From: DATCJA01 sp963814955
GTDB taxonomy: Bacteria; Acidobacteriota; Vicinamibacteria; Vicinamibacterales; UBA2999
Direction of reading: 5' to 3'
DNA length: 64,000 nucleotides
NCBI GenBank assembly: GCA_963814955.1
Contig: CAWFEX010000008.1
Coordinates: 1,255,277-1,319,276, forward strand
Below, piece after piece: positions 28,186 to 37,523 of this stretch (positions are counted from its first letter, which is position 1; each line of letters begins with the position of its first letter). The position numbers and the translations under genes were made by a program. Under the pieces are notes generated by a model that had not been told where the DNA came from, did not search any database, and saw nothing but the letters and a program-made list of their open reading frames with translations.

Positions 28186-29427
28186 ATGGATCTTGCCTGG
28201 ATCTCGGTTGGCGCGCTGATCATCGCCGTCACGCTCAGCATGGTGACGACGATCAACGTGGGCATCGTCTGTCTGGCGTTCGCATGGATCGTCGGCGTGT
28301 TGCTCGGCGGCATGTCGGTGGGCGATATTCTCGAAGGCTTCCCGACACCGCTGTTCGTCACGCTGGCGGGCGTCACGCTGCTCTTCAGCATGGCGCGGGG
28401 TAACGGAACCCTCGAGCGCGTCACCGAGCGGGCGGTGCGGCTCTGCCGGGGCCACACGGGCGTGTTGCCCATCATGTTCTTCTTCCTCGCGCTCGGTCTC
28501 TCGACGATTGGTCCGGGAAGCATCGGCGCCGCCGCCCTCCTTGCACCGCCGGCGATGGCAGTGGCAGCGCGGACCGGCATCTCGTTCTTTCTGATGGCTG
28601 TGATGATCGGCAACGGTGCCCTGGCAGGAAGCCTGTCGCCGTTTTCGCCGACAGGTGTTGTCGCCAACAGCGTCATGGCCCGCATGGGGTTTCCGGGGCT
28701 GGAGTGGCAGACGTTCATCAACAACATCCTCGGCCATACGCTGGTGGCGTTCGGCGGGTACGCACTACTCGGCGGGTTGCGGCTGTTTCGAAGGCCGCAG
28801 GGGGCCGCGACCGTGGAAGAGCCACCCATTCAGCCGATGGAACCGCGCCATTGGCTGACGGTCGGGTTGATCACGGCGCTGCTCGTCGGTGTGATTGGCT
28901 TCGAGTTCGAAGTGGGTATGACAGCGCTGACGGCGTCAATGATTCTCTCGTTCACCCGCGCCGCTGACGAGAAGGAAGCGATTCTGCGCATGCCCTGGGG
29001 CGTGATCCTGATGGTCACAGGCGTGACCGTTTTGATCGAGCTTCTCGAAAAAACGCAGGGTCTGGATCTCTTTACCGATTTGCTTGTTCGCCTCTCGACG
29101 CCCGAATCGGTCACCGCCGTCGTCGCCTTCGTCACGGGTGTCGTGTCGGTATACAGCAGCACGTCCGGAGTGGTGCTGCCGGCGTTTCTGCCGACGGTAC
29201 CAGGGATCGTCGAGCGGCTCGGCGGTCTCGATCCGATCGCGGTTGCCTCGGCGATGAATCTTGGCTCCCACCTGGTGGACCTGTCACCGCTCTCGACCAC
29301 GGGAGCGCTCTGCCTGGCAGGCGTGCCGGCCGGCGCCGATTCACGCGGGCTCTTCAATCAACTCCTCGCGTGGGGTCTTTCGATGACTGTCGTCGGCGCG
29401 ATTTTGTGCTGGCTGATGTTCGGATAA
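28186..29427 (+). CDS. MatC-like dicarboxylate/malonate carrier (SLC13-type permease)
   Basis: 413 aa, about 11 hydrophobic segments. The N-terminus (ISVGALIIAVTLSMVTTINVGIVCLAFAWIVG) matches the MatC N-terminal domain of dicarboxylate/malonate carriers. Two re-entrant SP-type loops are visible, ALAGSLSPFSPTGVVANS in the first half and LVDLSPLSTTGALCLAG in the second, as in ion-transporter superfamily permeases. It probably imports a C3-C6 carboxylate by cation symport. Probably cotranscribed with the MmgE/PrpD gene upstream. Confidence 0.82.
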   Translation: MDLAWISVGALIIAVTLSMVTTINVGIVCLAFAWIVGVLLGGMSVGDILEGFPTPLFVTLAGVTLLFSMARGNGTLERVTERAVRLCRGHTGVLPIMFFFLALGLSTIGPGSIGAAALLAPPAMAVAARTGISFFLMAVMIGNGALAGSLSPFSPTGVVANSVMARMGFPGLEWQTFINNILGHTLVAFGGYALLGGLRLFRRPQGAATVEEPPIQPMEPRHWLTVGLITALLVGVIGFEFEVGMTALTASMILSFTRAADEKEAILRMPWGVILMVTGVTVLIELLEKTQGLDLFTDLLVRLSTPESVTAVVAFVTGVVSVYSSTSGVVLPAFLPTVPGIVERLGGLDPIAVASAMNLGSHLVDLSPLSTTGALCLAGVPAGADSRGLFNQLLAWGLSMTVVGAILCWLMFG

Positions 29428-29433
29428 TTAGGT

Positions 29434-29459
29434 ACGTAGTGTCCGGCTTTAGCCGGACC
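29434..29459. repeat. ACGTAGTGTCCGGCTTTAGCCGGACC hairpin unit
   Basis: GTCCGGCT and AGCCGGAC form an 8-bp stem with a TT loop after ACGTAGT. Almost the same unit is at 33311-33336 (loop TC), and a bounded relative at 31941-31999. It lies just beyond the permease stop. Confidence 0.85.
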
Positions 29460-29497
29460 CGTGGCGTGGAGATGCGTCCGCGCACAGGAGGAAAGCG

Positions 29498-30562
29498 ATG
29501 CGCAGGTTCTTAATGGCGATCAGCCTGGCGGCGTGTGCTGCCGTCGCGATGCAGATTCAGGTCAGCGCCCAGGAGGGTCGGGGCCGTGGCGCGGCCGCGG
29601 GCGGGACGACCGCCGGTGCGGGCCGTGGATATCCGACGCCCGAGCAGTACGCCAACTCGAAAGACGCGCAGGCACACGTCGCGAAAGCAAAGGCGATTGC
29701 GGGCACCGACTCAAAGCTGATGATGCGGTTCGAGAACACATGCGGCGCGCTCGGACCACAGCGCCCGGCTCTCGAAGCGCAGAATGCCGGCCAGAAGCCT
29801 GAGCCGCCCCGGCCGGTGGAACCGGTGCAGATCTTCGACAACATGTGGTACTTCGGCTTCAATACCATCGGCGCGTGGGCAATTCAGACAAGCGACGGCG
29901 TGATCCTGATCGACGCGCTGAACACGGTGCAGGAGGCGGAGACGATCATCGAGCCATCGTTGAAGAAAGTCGGACTCAACCCGGCCGACGTCAAATACGT
30001 CATCGTCGGGCATGGCCACTTCGATCACTTTGGCGGGGCGCCATACTTCCAGGACAAATACAAGAGCCGCATCGCGATGAGCGGACCGGACTGGGATCTG
30101 ATCGAACGACCGAACCCGAACGCCAATCCCGCGCAGGCAAGCCGGCCGAGACCCAAGCGCGATGTCGTTGTAAGCGACGGCCAGAAGATCACGGTTGGCG
30201 ACACCACGATCACGCTCGCGATCACGCCAGGGCACACCGTCGGCTCGATGGCGTATCTCATTCCGGTCAAGCGCCAGGGCCAGCCCTTCACGGTGCTGAT
30301 GTTGTCGGGCGCGAACATCACACCAGACAGGGCTTCGCTCAACGCGTTCAACAAGGCGCTCGACTCGGCAAAAGCCGCGGGCGCTCAGGCGCTCCTGAAC
30401 GGGCATCCAGGTCTGTTCGGCGACGAGCTCGGATGGATGGATCAGTTGAGGAAGAACCCGAAGGGTCCAAACGAGTTTGCCTATACGCGGGACCAGTTCG
30501 GCAAGTTCCTCGACATCATGAAGGAATGTGCGGCCTCGCGCGTAGTGGCGATGGGACTGTAG
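29498..30562 (+). CDS. Secreted MBL-fold metallo-hydrolase, subclass B3-like
   Basis: 354 aa with a signal peptide (LMAISLAACAAVAMQIQVSAQ) and a Gly/Arg-rich linker. The dizinc motif HGHFDH is in VKYVIVGHGHFDHFGGAPYF. The third histidine is in ITPGHTVGSMAYLI, and a late one in LLNGHPGLFGDE. This layout resembles B3 beta-lactamases and related periplasmic hydrolases. The real substrate is unknown; antibiotic hydrolysis should not be assumed. GGAGGAAAGCG upstream supports the ATG. Confidence 0.85.
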   Translation: MRRFLMAISLAACAAVAMQIQVSAQEGRGRGAAAGGTTAGAGRGYPTPEQYANSKDAQAHVAKAKAIAGTDSKLMMRFENTCGALGPQRPALEAQNAGQKPEPPRPVEPVQIFDNMWYFGFNTIGAWAIQTSDGVILIDALNTVQEAETIIEPSLKKVGLNPADVKYVIVGHGHFDHFGGAPYFQDKYKSRIAMSGPDWDLIERPNPNANPAQASRPRPKRDVVVSDGQKITVGDTTITLAITPGHTVGSMAYLIPVKRQGQPFTVLMLSGANITPDRASLNAFNKALDSAKAAGAQALLNGHPGLFGDELGWMDQLRKNPKGPNEFAYTRDQFGKFLDIMKECAASRVVAMGL

Positions 30563-30589
30563 ACATTAACGGCTGGTCCGAACTGAAAT

Positions 30590-30614
30590 GTAGAGCGCAC
30601 GCTTCAGCGTGCGC
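30590..30614. repeat. Single GCGCACGCTTCAGCGTGCGC palindromic unit
   Basis: One isolated copy of the GTAGA-led hairpin found as an array at 6835-7033, with CTTCAG instead of CTTTAG in the loop. It sits between the convergent MBL-fold and polymer-forming-domain genes. Confidence 0.88.
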
Positions 30615-30620
30615 GTTCAC

Positions 30621-31919
30621 CTAATCCGCCGGCGCTGGCGTCGCCGGCGGCGCGTGTCTGTGCGAGCCGAAACGTGTCTGCGATTCGTACCAGTAAAGAA
30701 TCGCCGCGCCAAAACCAATCGTCCACGCCACGTACTCCACGAAATAGCCGAGGCCGGTGAGCGGGCCGCCGACGATGAATCCGCCGCCGAGCGCCGCAAG
30801 CTTCGCGAGGAGTGTCACGGCGCCAATCGCCACCACACCGATTGCCACCGCACCATACGCGGCAGGCTCACGCCACCCGAACCTGGCGACGAGCCATCGA
30901 CCGACGTGGTACGCGAGGCCCACGAACCCCACGAGTGCCACCAGCATCAACAACAGCACCGCAAACGGCACGAGAAACAGCAGCGGGATCCCCACTATCG
31001 AGACTGCAAGAACAACGACCGTCAGGATCATCACCGGCAGGAACAGAATTTCCGCGACGAGCCCGATGAGTCCGGAGCGAACCGGAGTGGCAGCGGTGCG
31101 CGCCGCGATACGTTCAACGGCATTGCGCCCGAAGGCCACGATGACAACCGCGACAAGCGCCAGCACCGTAAGACGCAGCGCAGTGGCGGCAAGACTTCCC
31201 ATCCTGGACCAGAATGTGCCAAACATGGCGGGAAACCACTGCCCACGGCGAAACCCGGAACCACCCCGCCCCACTTCCGTCACGTCGCCGTCGACGCGGG
31301 ACCCGGGCGCCCGATTCAGCGTTCCCCCAACCGACACGGCATCGCCTCGTACGACTGCGTCCGGTCCCAGTGTCAGCGTTCCGCCAATCGATGTTGCATC
31401 GCCTGTCACTTCGCCGTTAACGATGACCGATCCGCCGATTGCAACGGCATCGCCTTCCAATCGTTCGTTGCGGTCAACAGTGATATCGCCGCCAAAGCGA
31501 ACACGATCGCCTCGAGCGACATCGGTGCGTTCAACAGTTTCGGTCGGCGGCGTCACGGGCGCACCACCGCCGGAGGGTGACGCCGGGGCAGCGCCGGCAA
31601 GATCTCGCTGCTGCTGCTGATTGAGATAGCTGACCTGCAGCACAAGATCGGCGTCCGCACCAAGTCTGTCGCGCAGCTGCTGACCCGTGAGGGTCTCGCC
31701 ATCAACGGTGACGACGCCGTCGACGACCTGGATCATGCGAACGGCGCTTCCACTTTCGCGCGGCACCAGCGCAACACCCTGCTGCAGAGGGACGAGGTCG
31801 TAACGCTCACGCAGCCGCGTGTTCAGAGGTTGTGCGTCGGTTGTTTGTCCGTGGCCGACGTTTTGAAGCGACACGCAAAGAACGATCGCCAGCACGCCGA
31901 CTGTCCAGTGCCTTCCCAT
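30621..31919 (-). CDS. Membrane protein with bactofilin-like (polymer-forming) repeat region
   Basis: 432 aa. A signal peptide (VGVLAIVLCVSLQNVGHG) is followed by a ~100-residue N-terminal domain and then a right-handed repeat region (about residues 140-215) of G-D-x-V/T-x-I/V-G-G units (VRFGGDITV, GDAVAIGGSVIV, GDATSIGGTLTL, GDAVSVGGTLN), like bactofilins. At least four membrane helices follow (LTVLALVAVVIVAFG, PVMILTVVVLAVSIVGIPLLFL, and two more). Topology suggests the repeats lie outside the cytoplasm. It is downstream of the ECF sigma/anti-sigma genes on the same strand, so it may belong to that regulon. Confidence 0.7.
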   Translation of the reverse strand: MGRHWTVGVLAIVLCVSLQNVGHGQTTDAQPLNTRLRERYDLVPLQQGVALVPRESGSAVRMIQVVDGVVTVDGETLTGQQLRDRLGADADLVLQVSYLNQQQQRDLAGAAPASPSGGGAPVTPPTETVERTDVARGDRVRFGGDITVDRNERLEGDAVAIGGSVIVNGEVTGDATSIGGTLTLGPDAVVRGDAVSVGGTLNRAPGSRVDGDVTEVGRGGSGFRRGQWFPAMFGTFWSRMGSLAATALRLTVLALVAVVIVAFGRNAVERIAARTAATPVRSGLIGLVAEILFLPVMILTVVVLAVSIVGIPLLFLVPFAVLLLMLVALVGFVGLAYHVGRWLVARFGWREPAAYGAVAIGVVAIGAVTLLAKLAALGGGFIVGGPLTGLGYFVEYVAWTIGFGAAILYWYESQTRFGSHRHAPPATPAPAD

Positions 31920-31940
31920 TGCCCTTACCTCAACGCATCC

Positions 31941-31999
31941 ACGTAGTGTCCGCCTTCGGGCCGACCAATGCGGGTCGAAGGCGGAAGCCCGACACTACG
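31941..31999. repeat. Bounded inverted unit ACGTAGTGTC…GACACTACG
   Basis: CGTAGTGTC at 31942-31950 and GACACTACG at 31991-31999 are perfect complements bracketing ~40 bp, which hold the inner pair CCGCCTTCG/CGAAGGCGG. Same outer word as the units at 29434 and 33311. Confidence 0.85.
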
Positions 32000-32005
32000 A
32001 CAGTT

Positions 32006-32527
32006 TCAAAAACACAGCGCGCCCGGGCCGCGCCATCGCGCGTCCGCGCGCAGCAGCCGCTGCAGCATGTAGAGCGCTCCAAGCCCAACGAGCTCAATCC
32101 CGAGCAGAGCAACGGCACTCTGCGGGGTCGTCATGATGCCCGCAACCGCACTGCTCGCACGGGCCGTGGCCAGCCACCATTCCACGGCGGTGCTGACCGC
32201 GACGATGAACGATACGGCAGAGTTGGTGGCCAGAGTGGCCGCTCCCGCTACCAGCCAGCCTCCCGGCAGGCCGAACATCCCGTAGGCCGCCGCTCCCACG
32301 GCGACGACCATCGCCACGGAGGCCGCCAGAGCTCCAAGACCGACAATCCGGCGCTGTCGCTCGCGCGCAAGCCATGCGGCTTCCGTTGCCCTCTGGACGA
32401 AACCGGCCGAGGGTTCGACGTTGGGCAGTGCCGCAAATGCCTGGGCGAACGCCGCATCCGCGGCATCGTCCAGATCCTGCTGCTCACTCAACAACCACTG
32501 CTCTGTACTCGTTCGCCAGCGGCCCAT
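32006..32527 (-). CDS. Probable anti-sigma factor, membrane protein
   Basis: 173 aa, no clear family. The N-terminal ~70 residues are soluble, with helical acidic stretches (QQDLDDAADAAFAQAFAALP). Then come hydrophobic segments at ~83-105 (LGALAASVAMVVAVGAAAYGMF), ~112-130 and ~148-163. No zinc-binding HxxxCxxC is seen. It lies downstream of the ECF sigma gene on the same strand, the usual anti-sigma position. The function is inferred only from context and topology. Confidence 0.5.
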   Translation of the reverse strand: MGRWRTSTEQWLLSEQQDLDDAADAAFAQAFAALPNVEPSAGFVQRATEAAWLARERQRRIVGLGALAASVAMVVAVGAAAYGMFGLPGGWLVAGAATLATNSAVSFIVAVSTAVEWWLATARASSAVAGIMTTPQSAVALLGIELVGLGALYMLQRLLRADARWRGPGALCF

Positions 32528-32582
32528 TGTTCGCTGTCTCCTTTACGCAAAGCGCCGGTTTCCGGTTTCAGGTCCCTAGAGG

Positions 32583-32617
32583 GGGTCTGACCCCGGGTCT
32601 GACCCCGGGTCAGACCC
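32583..32617. repeat. Tandem GGGTCTGACCCC units
   Basis: Two GGGTCTGACCCC copies (32583-32594, 32595-32606) are followed by GGGTCAGACCC (32607-32617). Each unit is itself a near-palindrome, and the array folds back on itself. It lies between the sigma gene and the putative anti-sigma gene. Confidence 0.85.
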
Positions 32618-32660
32618 TCGGGCACGGTTTCGGGTCCCTTTGGACCCGCCGGCCTGCCGA

Positions 32661-33230
32661 CTATGGCTTCCATCCCGCCGCCGTCAGCAACGTGGCCAGC
32701 TCCTTTCGCCCACGGTGCAGGTAGGTTTTCACGGTCCCTTCCGGAAGTCGCAGAACGCCTGCAATCTCTTCAACCGTAAGACCTTGCTGGTATCTCAAGA
32801 CGATGGCTTCCCGGTATTCCGTGCGCAGCCGCTGCAGCGCGCCCGCCAACGCTTCAGCAAGGGCTTTTCGCTCCACGTCGACATCAGGGGAAGACTCTGG
32901 ATCCTCGGCCGGGGGGCCAGGATAGCCGGCTGCCTGCAGCTCGTCGAGCGAGTAGGTGGAGACGCGTTTCCGCCGGAGATGGTCGACCGCGACGTTGTGA
33001 AGAATCTGGAAGAACCAGGCGGAGAATCGACGGTCGGGATCGTAGCTATTCAATCGCGCGAATGCCCGCACGAAGGCGTCCTGCGCAAGATCCTCTGCCA
33101 GCGTCCGATCGTTGACAATGCGCGCGGCCATGTTGACCGCGGCGGTGGCGTACCTCGACACCAAGGTCCGATACGCGTCCTGCGATCCGGCGAGCGCTTG
33201 ACGGGCGAGTTCGCCGTCGCTTGTGGGCAC
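32661..33230 (-). CDS. RNA polymerase ECF-type sigma-70 factor
   Basis: 189 aa. Region 2 is in YATAAVNMAARIVNDRTLAEDLAQDAFVRAF (DLAQDAF is the hallmark), then FSAWFFQILHNVAVDHLRRK. Region 4 is in LRTEYREAIVLRYQQGLTVEEIAGVLRLPEGTVKTYLHRGRKEL, with the helix-turn-helix. It directs core polymerase to specific promoters and is probably held by the membrane protein encoded next (32006-32527). The palindromic tandem between the two genes could affect their relative expression. Confidence 0.93.
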   Translation of the reverse strand: MPTSDGELARQALAGSQDAYRTLVSRYATAAVNMAARIVNDRTLAEDLAQDAFVRAFARLNSYDPDRRFSAWFFQILHNVAVDHLRRKRVSTYSLDELQAAGYPGPPAEDPESSPDVDVERKALAEALAGALQRLRTEYREAIVLRYQQGLTVEEIAGVLRLPEGTVKTYLHRGRKELATLLTAAGWKP

Positions 33231-33310
33231 GGATGATTATGGATACGGAAGTGGCCTCAGGGTGGTTTCACAGCACCGCGCACGGCGGTCGTTCACACTT
33301 CTCGTGACAG

Positions 33311-33336
33311 ACGTAGTGTCCGGCTTCAGCCGGACC
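33311..33336. repeat. ACGTAGTGTCCGGCTTCAGCCGGACC hairpin unit
   Basis: Second copy of the unit at 29434-29459, with CTTCAG in the loop. It lies between the sigma factor start and the TonB receptor stop. Confidence 0.88.
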
Positions 33337-33358
33337 ATTCGGCGCGTTCTCGATTCGT

Positions 33359-36300
33359 CTAGAAATCCAGCTTGACGACGAGCTGCACGACTCGCGGATC
33401 GGTGTTGAGGTCCGTGATCTGGCCGAACGTCGGACTGTTGATGTCGTAGTCGCCGACAAAGAAGTTCACTCTGTTGAAGAGGTTGAACACGTCAGCGCGA
33501 AGCTGCAGTCCCGCCCGGCGCCATACGCGCACGCGCTTGGCGAGAGACAGGTCGACCACGAACTGCGAAGGCCCATCAAAGGCGAGAATGTCCAGATTCC
33601 CTGTCTCGCCCGCCGTGGGGTTGAAGAAAACCTGTCCGGGGAATGACGCCGCATTCGTCAGCGTGTCCGCGCCTGTCGCACGGCCGGTGCTCGGATCGAT
33701 GAGAGCCGGATCGATCCAGTAGACATTTCCGTTGGCCTCGCGCACACCGAGTCGCTGACTGATCTCACGCGCGGTGAGCGTGCTGCGTGCCGTTTGATTC
33801 GTCGAGCGACCGGCCCGATTGAAGGTTCCTCGCCTGGCGACAATCGAGAAAGGCGACCCGCTCTGCCAGTGGACGATCGTGCTTGCCTGCCATCCACCGG
33901 CCAGAACGTCTGACAAACCGCCGCGATTCATCCATCGCTTTCCCATGCCGAACGGCAGCTCGGCGATGAAGTTCGCGTTGATGACGTGCGTCACGTGAAA
34001 CGGGGTCCGTCCCTCATTGAGCTCCGGGCGCGCGTTGTCGAGGAACGGCTCGAAGCGGACCTGCGACGTGCCCGCGGAATTCGAGCGTGTGCTGGCGAGC
34101 GTGTAATTGACCTGCCCCATCATTCCGCTCCGCAGCTGGCGGCGCAGTTCGAGCTGCAGGGCGTGGTAGTTGGTGAACGCGCTGTTATGAATCAGATCGG
34201 CGACATAGATGCCCGGGTTGGCGAGGAATGTCTCTCGGGCGTGCGCGCCGATTTCCGGACCCGCGCTGGTCGTGTACAAATCCGCGAGGGCCGCAACCTG
34301 GCCCGTCTGAATGAGACCGCGTACGGCAGCGTTTGAGAGGAATCCGCCGCCGAAGTCCGGAATCACCGTGAGCGGCTGGCTCCCGGCGATCGCGGGGTTG
34401 AATGCCGGATCGAAGATGCCGGTGGCTTGCAGCGCGAGAAATCCATTCGTACGCGCCCGCAGAAAGTCCTGCCCGAATGCGCCATGCGGGTTCGTCTGGT
34501 TGAGATCGATCCCGCGCCACAGGCCGCGCCCGAATGTGCCGACGTATCGTGCCTCGCCCGCCAGATACCACGGCAGCTCGCGGGTAATGCCCACGCTCAT
34601 CTGATGAACGTGCGGCTGCCTGATATCGGGATCGATCGCGAATGCCGCGGCGTCCGGGGCAATGTCCAACTGATCGGCGTAGGTCCGCTCGCGCGTGAAC
34701 TCCGGTGGCGAAAGGACCGGGATGCCCGCCGCCAGCGTCGTGTACAGGTTCGGAACAACCGCGTCGGCCTGGAGACCGAAATTCGCGTCCGCCGCATTGA
34801 GGCCGACCCTCATCGTCTCTTCGTTGACGAACGTCAGCGAGTAGCCGCCGCGAACGGCGGTACGGCCGTCCTTGAATGGATCCCAGGCAAACCCGATCGT
34901 CGGACCGAAGTTGTTCAGGTCTTTGTTGTAAAACCCGCCATCAACGAAACCAACACGGCCATTGGGGTCGAGCAGCACATCGCGAACACGGCGGCCGTCC
35001 AGCACGGGAAACAGTGCCAGGTTGTCGTCCTCCTGGAGCGGACTGTAGTACTCCCATTTCAGGCCGGCGCGGACGGTGAAGGCTGGTTTCCAGCGCCAGT
35101 TGTCCTGCAGAAACACCGACGCATTGTTCAGGCTGTAATTCACGTTGTTCGGAATCCCGGCAACGAAACCGGACGTCTGATCCTGCACGCGGAACGTCTG
35201 AGCGACGGCCGACACGGTTCCTGAAAGAAATGCGAGCCACGAATTTGCCGCCGCGAGATCGAGAGGGCTGATGCCTCCGGGGAACTGGGCAGCCGTGAGC
35301 TGCACACGCGCGGGCGCCGCGGGACTGAACCCGAACCCGACCTCTGGAAGGCGGCCGGCATACGCATATGAATTGACGCGGATCTGCTGCAACTGACCCC
35401 CAAACTGCAATTCATGATCGCGCCGTACCCACGATCCTGTGTCGCTGTACTGGAAGATCCGCGAATCGCGCCCCTCGGGCTGAAAGCTCGTGATGCGATC
35501 GGTGATGAGCGGAAGCGAAAACATCGCGTCCCCGAAATCCTCATTGCTCTCGAACGCTCCTGGCGCAAGATTGCCCCCGCCGCGCACCTCATTCGTGAAC
35601 GTTGACGAGCTCCAGCGCCACGCTCCAACGTATCGATGCACCGTCGAGTCGGTGAACACGACCGGACGCGCGTGGATACCATCGAGATCGCTCCTGTCGT
35701 GCGTCTCAGTGAACCAGCCGTAGTTGGCTTCGAAACGATGTCCGGGAGTTGCCTCGTAGTCGATCCGCAGCCCCCATTGGTGTCGATCGTTCAGGCTCTC
35801 CTGCAGGAAGCGATACCCCGCCGTGTTGAGTCGTCTGGCTTCCGCGGAATTGCCGACATCGAAGTTGTTCACGTTCGATGCCGTTGGCACCCTCGCGAGG
35901 ATGTCGCGTCGCACCATGGCGTCGAGTGGCAGGCCGGCGAGATCCAGGACATTCACGGCGCGCACCTGTCCGTCGTTGGCAATGTAGCGAAACGCGCCTT
36001 GTACGAAATCGTCGTGCGCGGGGATGACATTGTTTTGCGCCTACTTCGGTCCGCAGCCGGTATCCCTCGTAGTAGCCAAAGAAGAACAGGCGGTTTCGCA
36101 CAATCGGCCCACCGAGCTTGCCGCCGAACTGGTTTCGACTGAGCTTCGGAACCGGCAGCCCGCTGCGCTCGTTGAAAAACGAATTGGCGGCGCGCCTGTT
36201 GGTGCGATTGAATCCGAAGACGTTGCCTTGAAACCGGTTCGTGCCGGACGGGGTGATCAGGCGCACTGCGGTGGCGCCGCCCGCGGCATCGGCACCAGGG

Positions 36301-36966
36301 ACGGCCGTTGTGATTGTCAGCTCGCCCACGATGTCGGCCGTCGGCCGGTTCGGCGAGAAGTTCAGCGCGTTCTCGCGGATGAAATTGTCCTGGATGTTGA
36401 TGCCGTCGAGCGTGAGCTGCGTCCAGGTTGGACGGCCCCCGTTCACCGCAGTTGCCGTTCGATTGACGATGCCGGGGACGCCGGCCTGCAGCGTGATCAG
36501 CTCGATCGGGTTGCGGCCGTCGAGCGGCAGATCGACGATTTGCCGCTGCACCACCGTTTGCGTCACTTCGGGCGTCGTTGTCTGGACCAGCGAGCCGCCG
36601 GCGCTGACACTGAGCGTCTCCGTGAGCGCCCCAACCTCCAGCCGAACCGTCAGCGACCGCTCCGCGCCGACGTTGATTTCCACCTGGGTGAATTGGGCCG
36701 TCCTGAATCCGGCGAGACTCACCGTGACCGTGTACGACCCGGGCTGCACGAGGGGAAAGAGAAACGCGCCCGTCTCGGTCGTGGTGGTCTCCGTCTGCTG
36801 CCCGGTCAGCTCGTTGATCAAGCGTGACGGTGGCGGCGGGAAGCACACCGCCAGTCTCATCGAACACCGTGCCGGCGAGCCGGCCAAAGGAGGCTTGCGC
36901 CGACGCCAATGCGGAGCACAACAGGGTGCTCGCCACGATGGCTGGCAGGGCTTTAAAAAAACGCAT
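33359..36966 (-). pseudogene. Oar-like TonB-dependent receptor, with two frameshifts
   Basis: ATG 36966 opens a signal peptide (MRFFKALPAIVASTLLCSALASA). A carboxypeptidase-regulatory-like domain follows (GRLAGTVFDETGGVLPAATVTL… GSYTVTVSLAGF), then a plug (IVDLPLDGRNPIELITLQAGVPG, NGGRPTWTQLTLDGINIQDNF) and a long beta-barrel ending VVQLVVKLDF. About 1200 aa once corrected. Frame change 1 is near 36820 (an extra T in CTTGATC; VTL should join INELTG). Change 2 is at 36034-36037 (one A lost from a run on the coding strand; GAK should join NNVIPAHDDFVQGAFRY). Outer-membrane uptake protein, ligand unknown. It is divergent from blaI. Confidence 0.85.
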
Positions 36967-37071
36967 CCTACTCTCCCACTTGTCGGCGTATTCTCGCGCG
37001 ACTCCATGTTGGCGTCACGCCTTTCGCCACGTCGGCGGTGAAATCCGCCATCTGAACTCTTAAGTAATTAA

Positions 37072-37126
37072 TTGCTTGAAATCGCCGCCGACGGTATACT
37101 GCGCAATCTCTTAAATATTTAAGAGA
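37072..37126 (+). promoter_or_regulatory. blaI promoter and BlaI/MecI-type operator
   Basis: A perfect 20-bp palindrome, TCTCTTAAATATTTAAGAGA, occupies 37107-37126, 11 bp before the blaI ATG. A -35-like TTGCTT (37072-37077) and a -10-like TATACT (37095-37100) are 17 bp apart, placing +1 near the start of the palindrome, so a bound repressor would block transcription. A degenerate half-related site (CTCTTAAGTAATTAA, about 37057-37071) lies towards the divergent TonB receptor gene. The operator assignment is inferred from position and symmetry. Confidence 0.75.
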
Positions 37127-37137
37127 TAAGCCGCCTG

Positions 37138-37512
37138 ATGCCACGCCGCCGCTCGCCCGCGTTGACCGACGCCGAAACCCGTATCATGGCCGTCCTGTGG
37201 GAACGAACCACGGCGACGGTGGCCGACGTCGTCGCCGCGTTGAACAAGAAGCGAACGGTCAGCTACAGCACCGTCCAGACGATTCTCCGCATTCTAGAAG
37301 GCAAAGGATACGTGTCTCATGAGAAAGTCGGTCGGGCGTTCATCTTTCGGCCGCGCGTTGACGAACGTCAGGCGCGTCGCCGGGCGCTTCGGCACCTGAT
37401 GACGCGCCTGTTCAACGGGTCTCCGAGCCTGCTTGTGCTCAACGTCCTCGAGGACGAACAGATCGACTCGGACGAACTGGCCCGTCTGAAGAAAGTGATC
37501 GAAGAAGCATAA
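37138..37512 (+). CDS. blaI: BlaI/MecI/CopY family transcriptional repressor
   Basis: 124 aa. Winged-helix N-terminus: LTDAETRIMAVLWERTTATVADVVAAL, then KRTVSYSTVQTILRILEGKGYVSHEKVGRAFIF, the exact family pattern, with a C-terminal dimerisation/cleavage region. Such repressors dimerise on palindromes and are inactivated by the partner M56 sensor protease. That partner is encoded 11 bp downstream. The 20-bp palindrome at 37107-37126 is its likely operator, giving autoregulation. Confidence 0.93.
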   Translation: MPRRRSPALTDAETRIMAVLWERTTATVADVVAALNKKRTVSYSTVQTILRILEGKGYVSHEKVGRAFIFRPRVDERQARRRALRHLMTRLFNGSPSLLVLNVLEDEQIDSDELARLKKVIEEA

Positions 37513-37523
37513 AGGAATTGCGA

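Noticed and set aside
29498..30562. Beta-lactamase resistance gene
   Set aside because: The MBL fold and B3-like motif are shared by many hydrolases; nothing here proves antibiotic activity.
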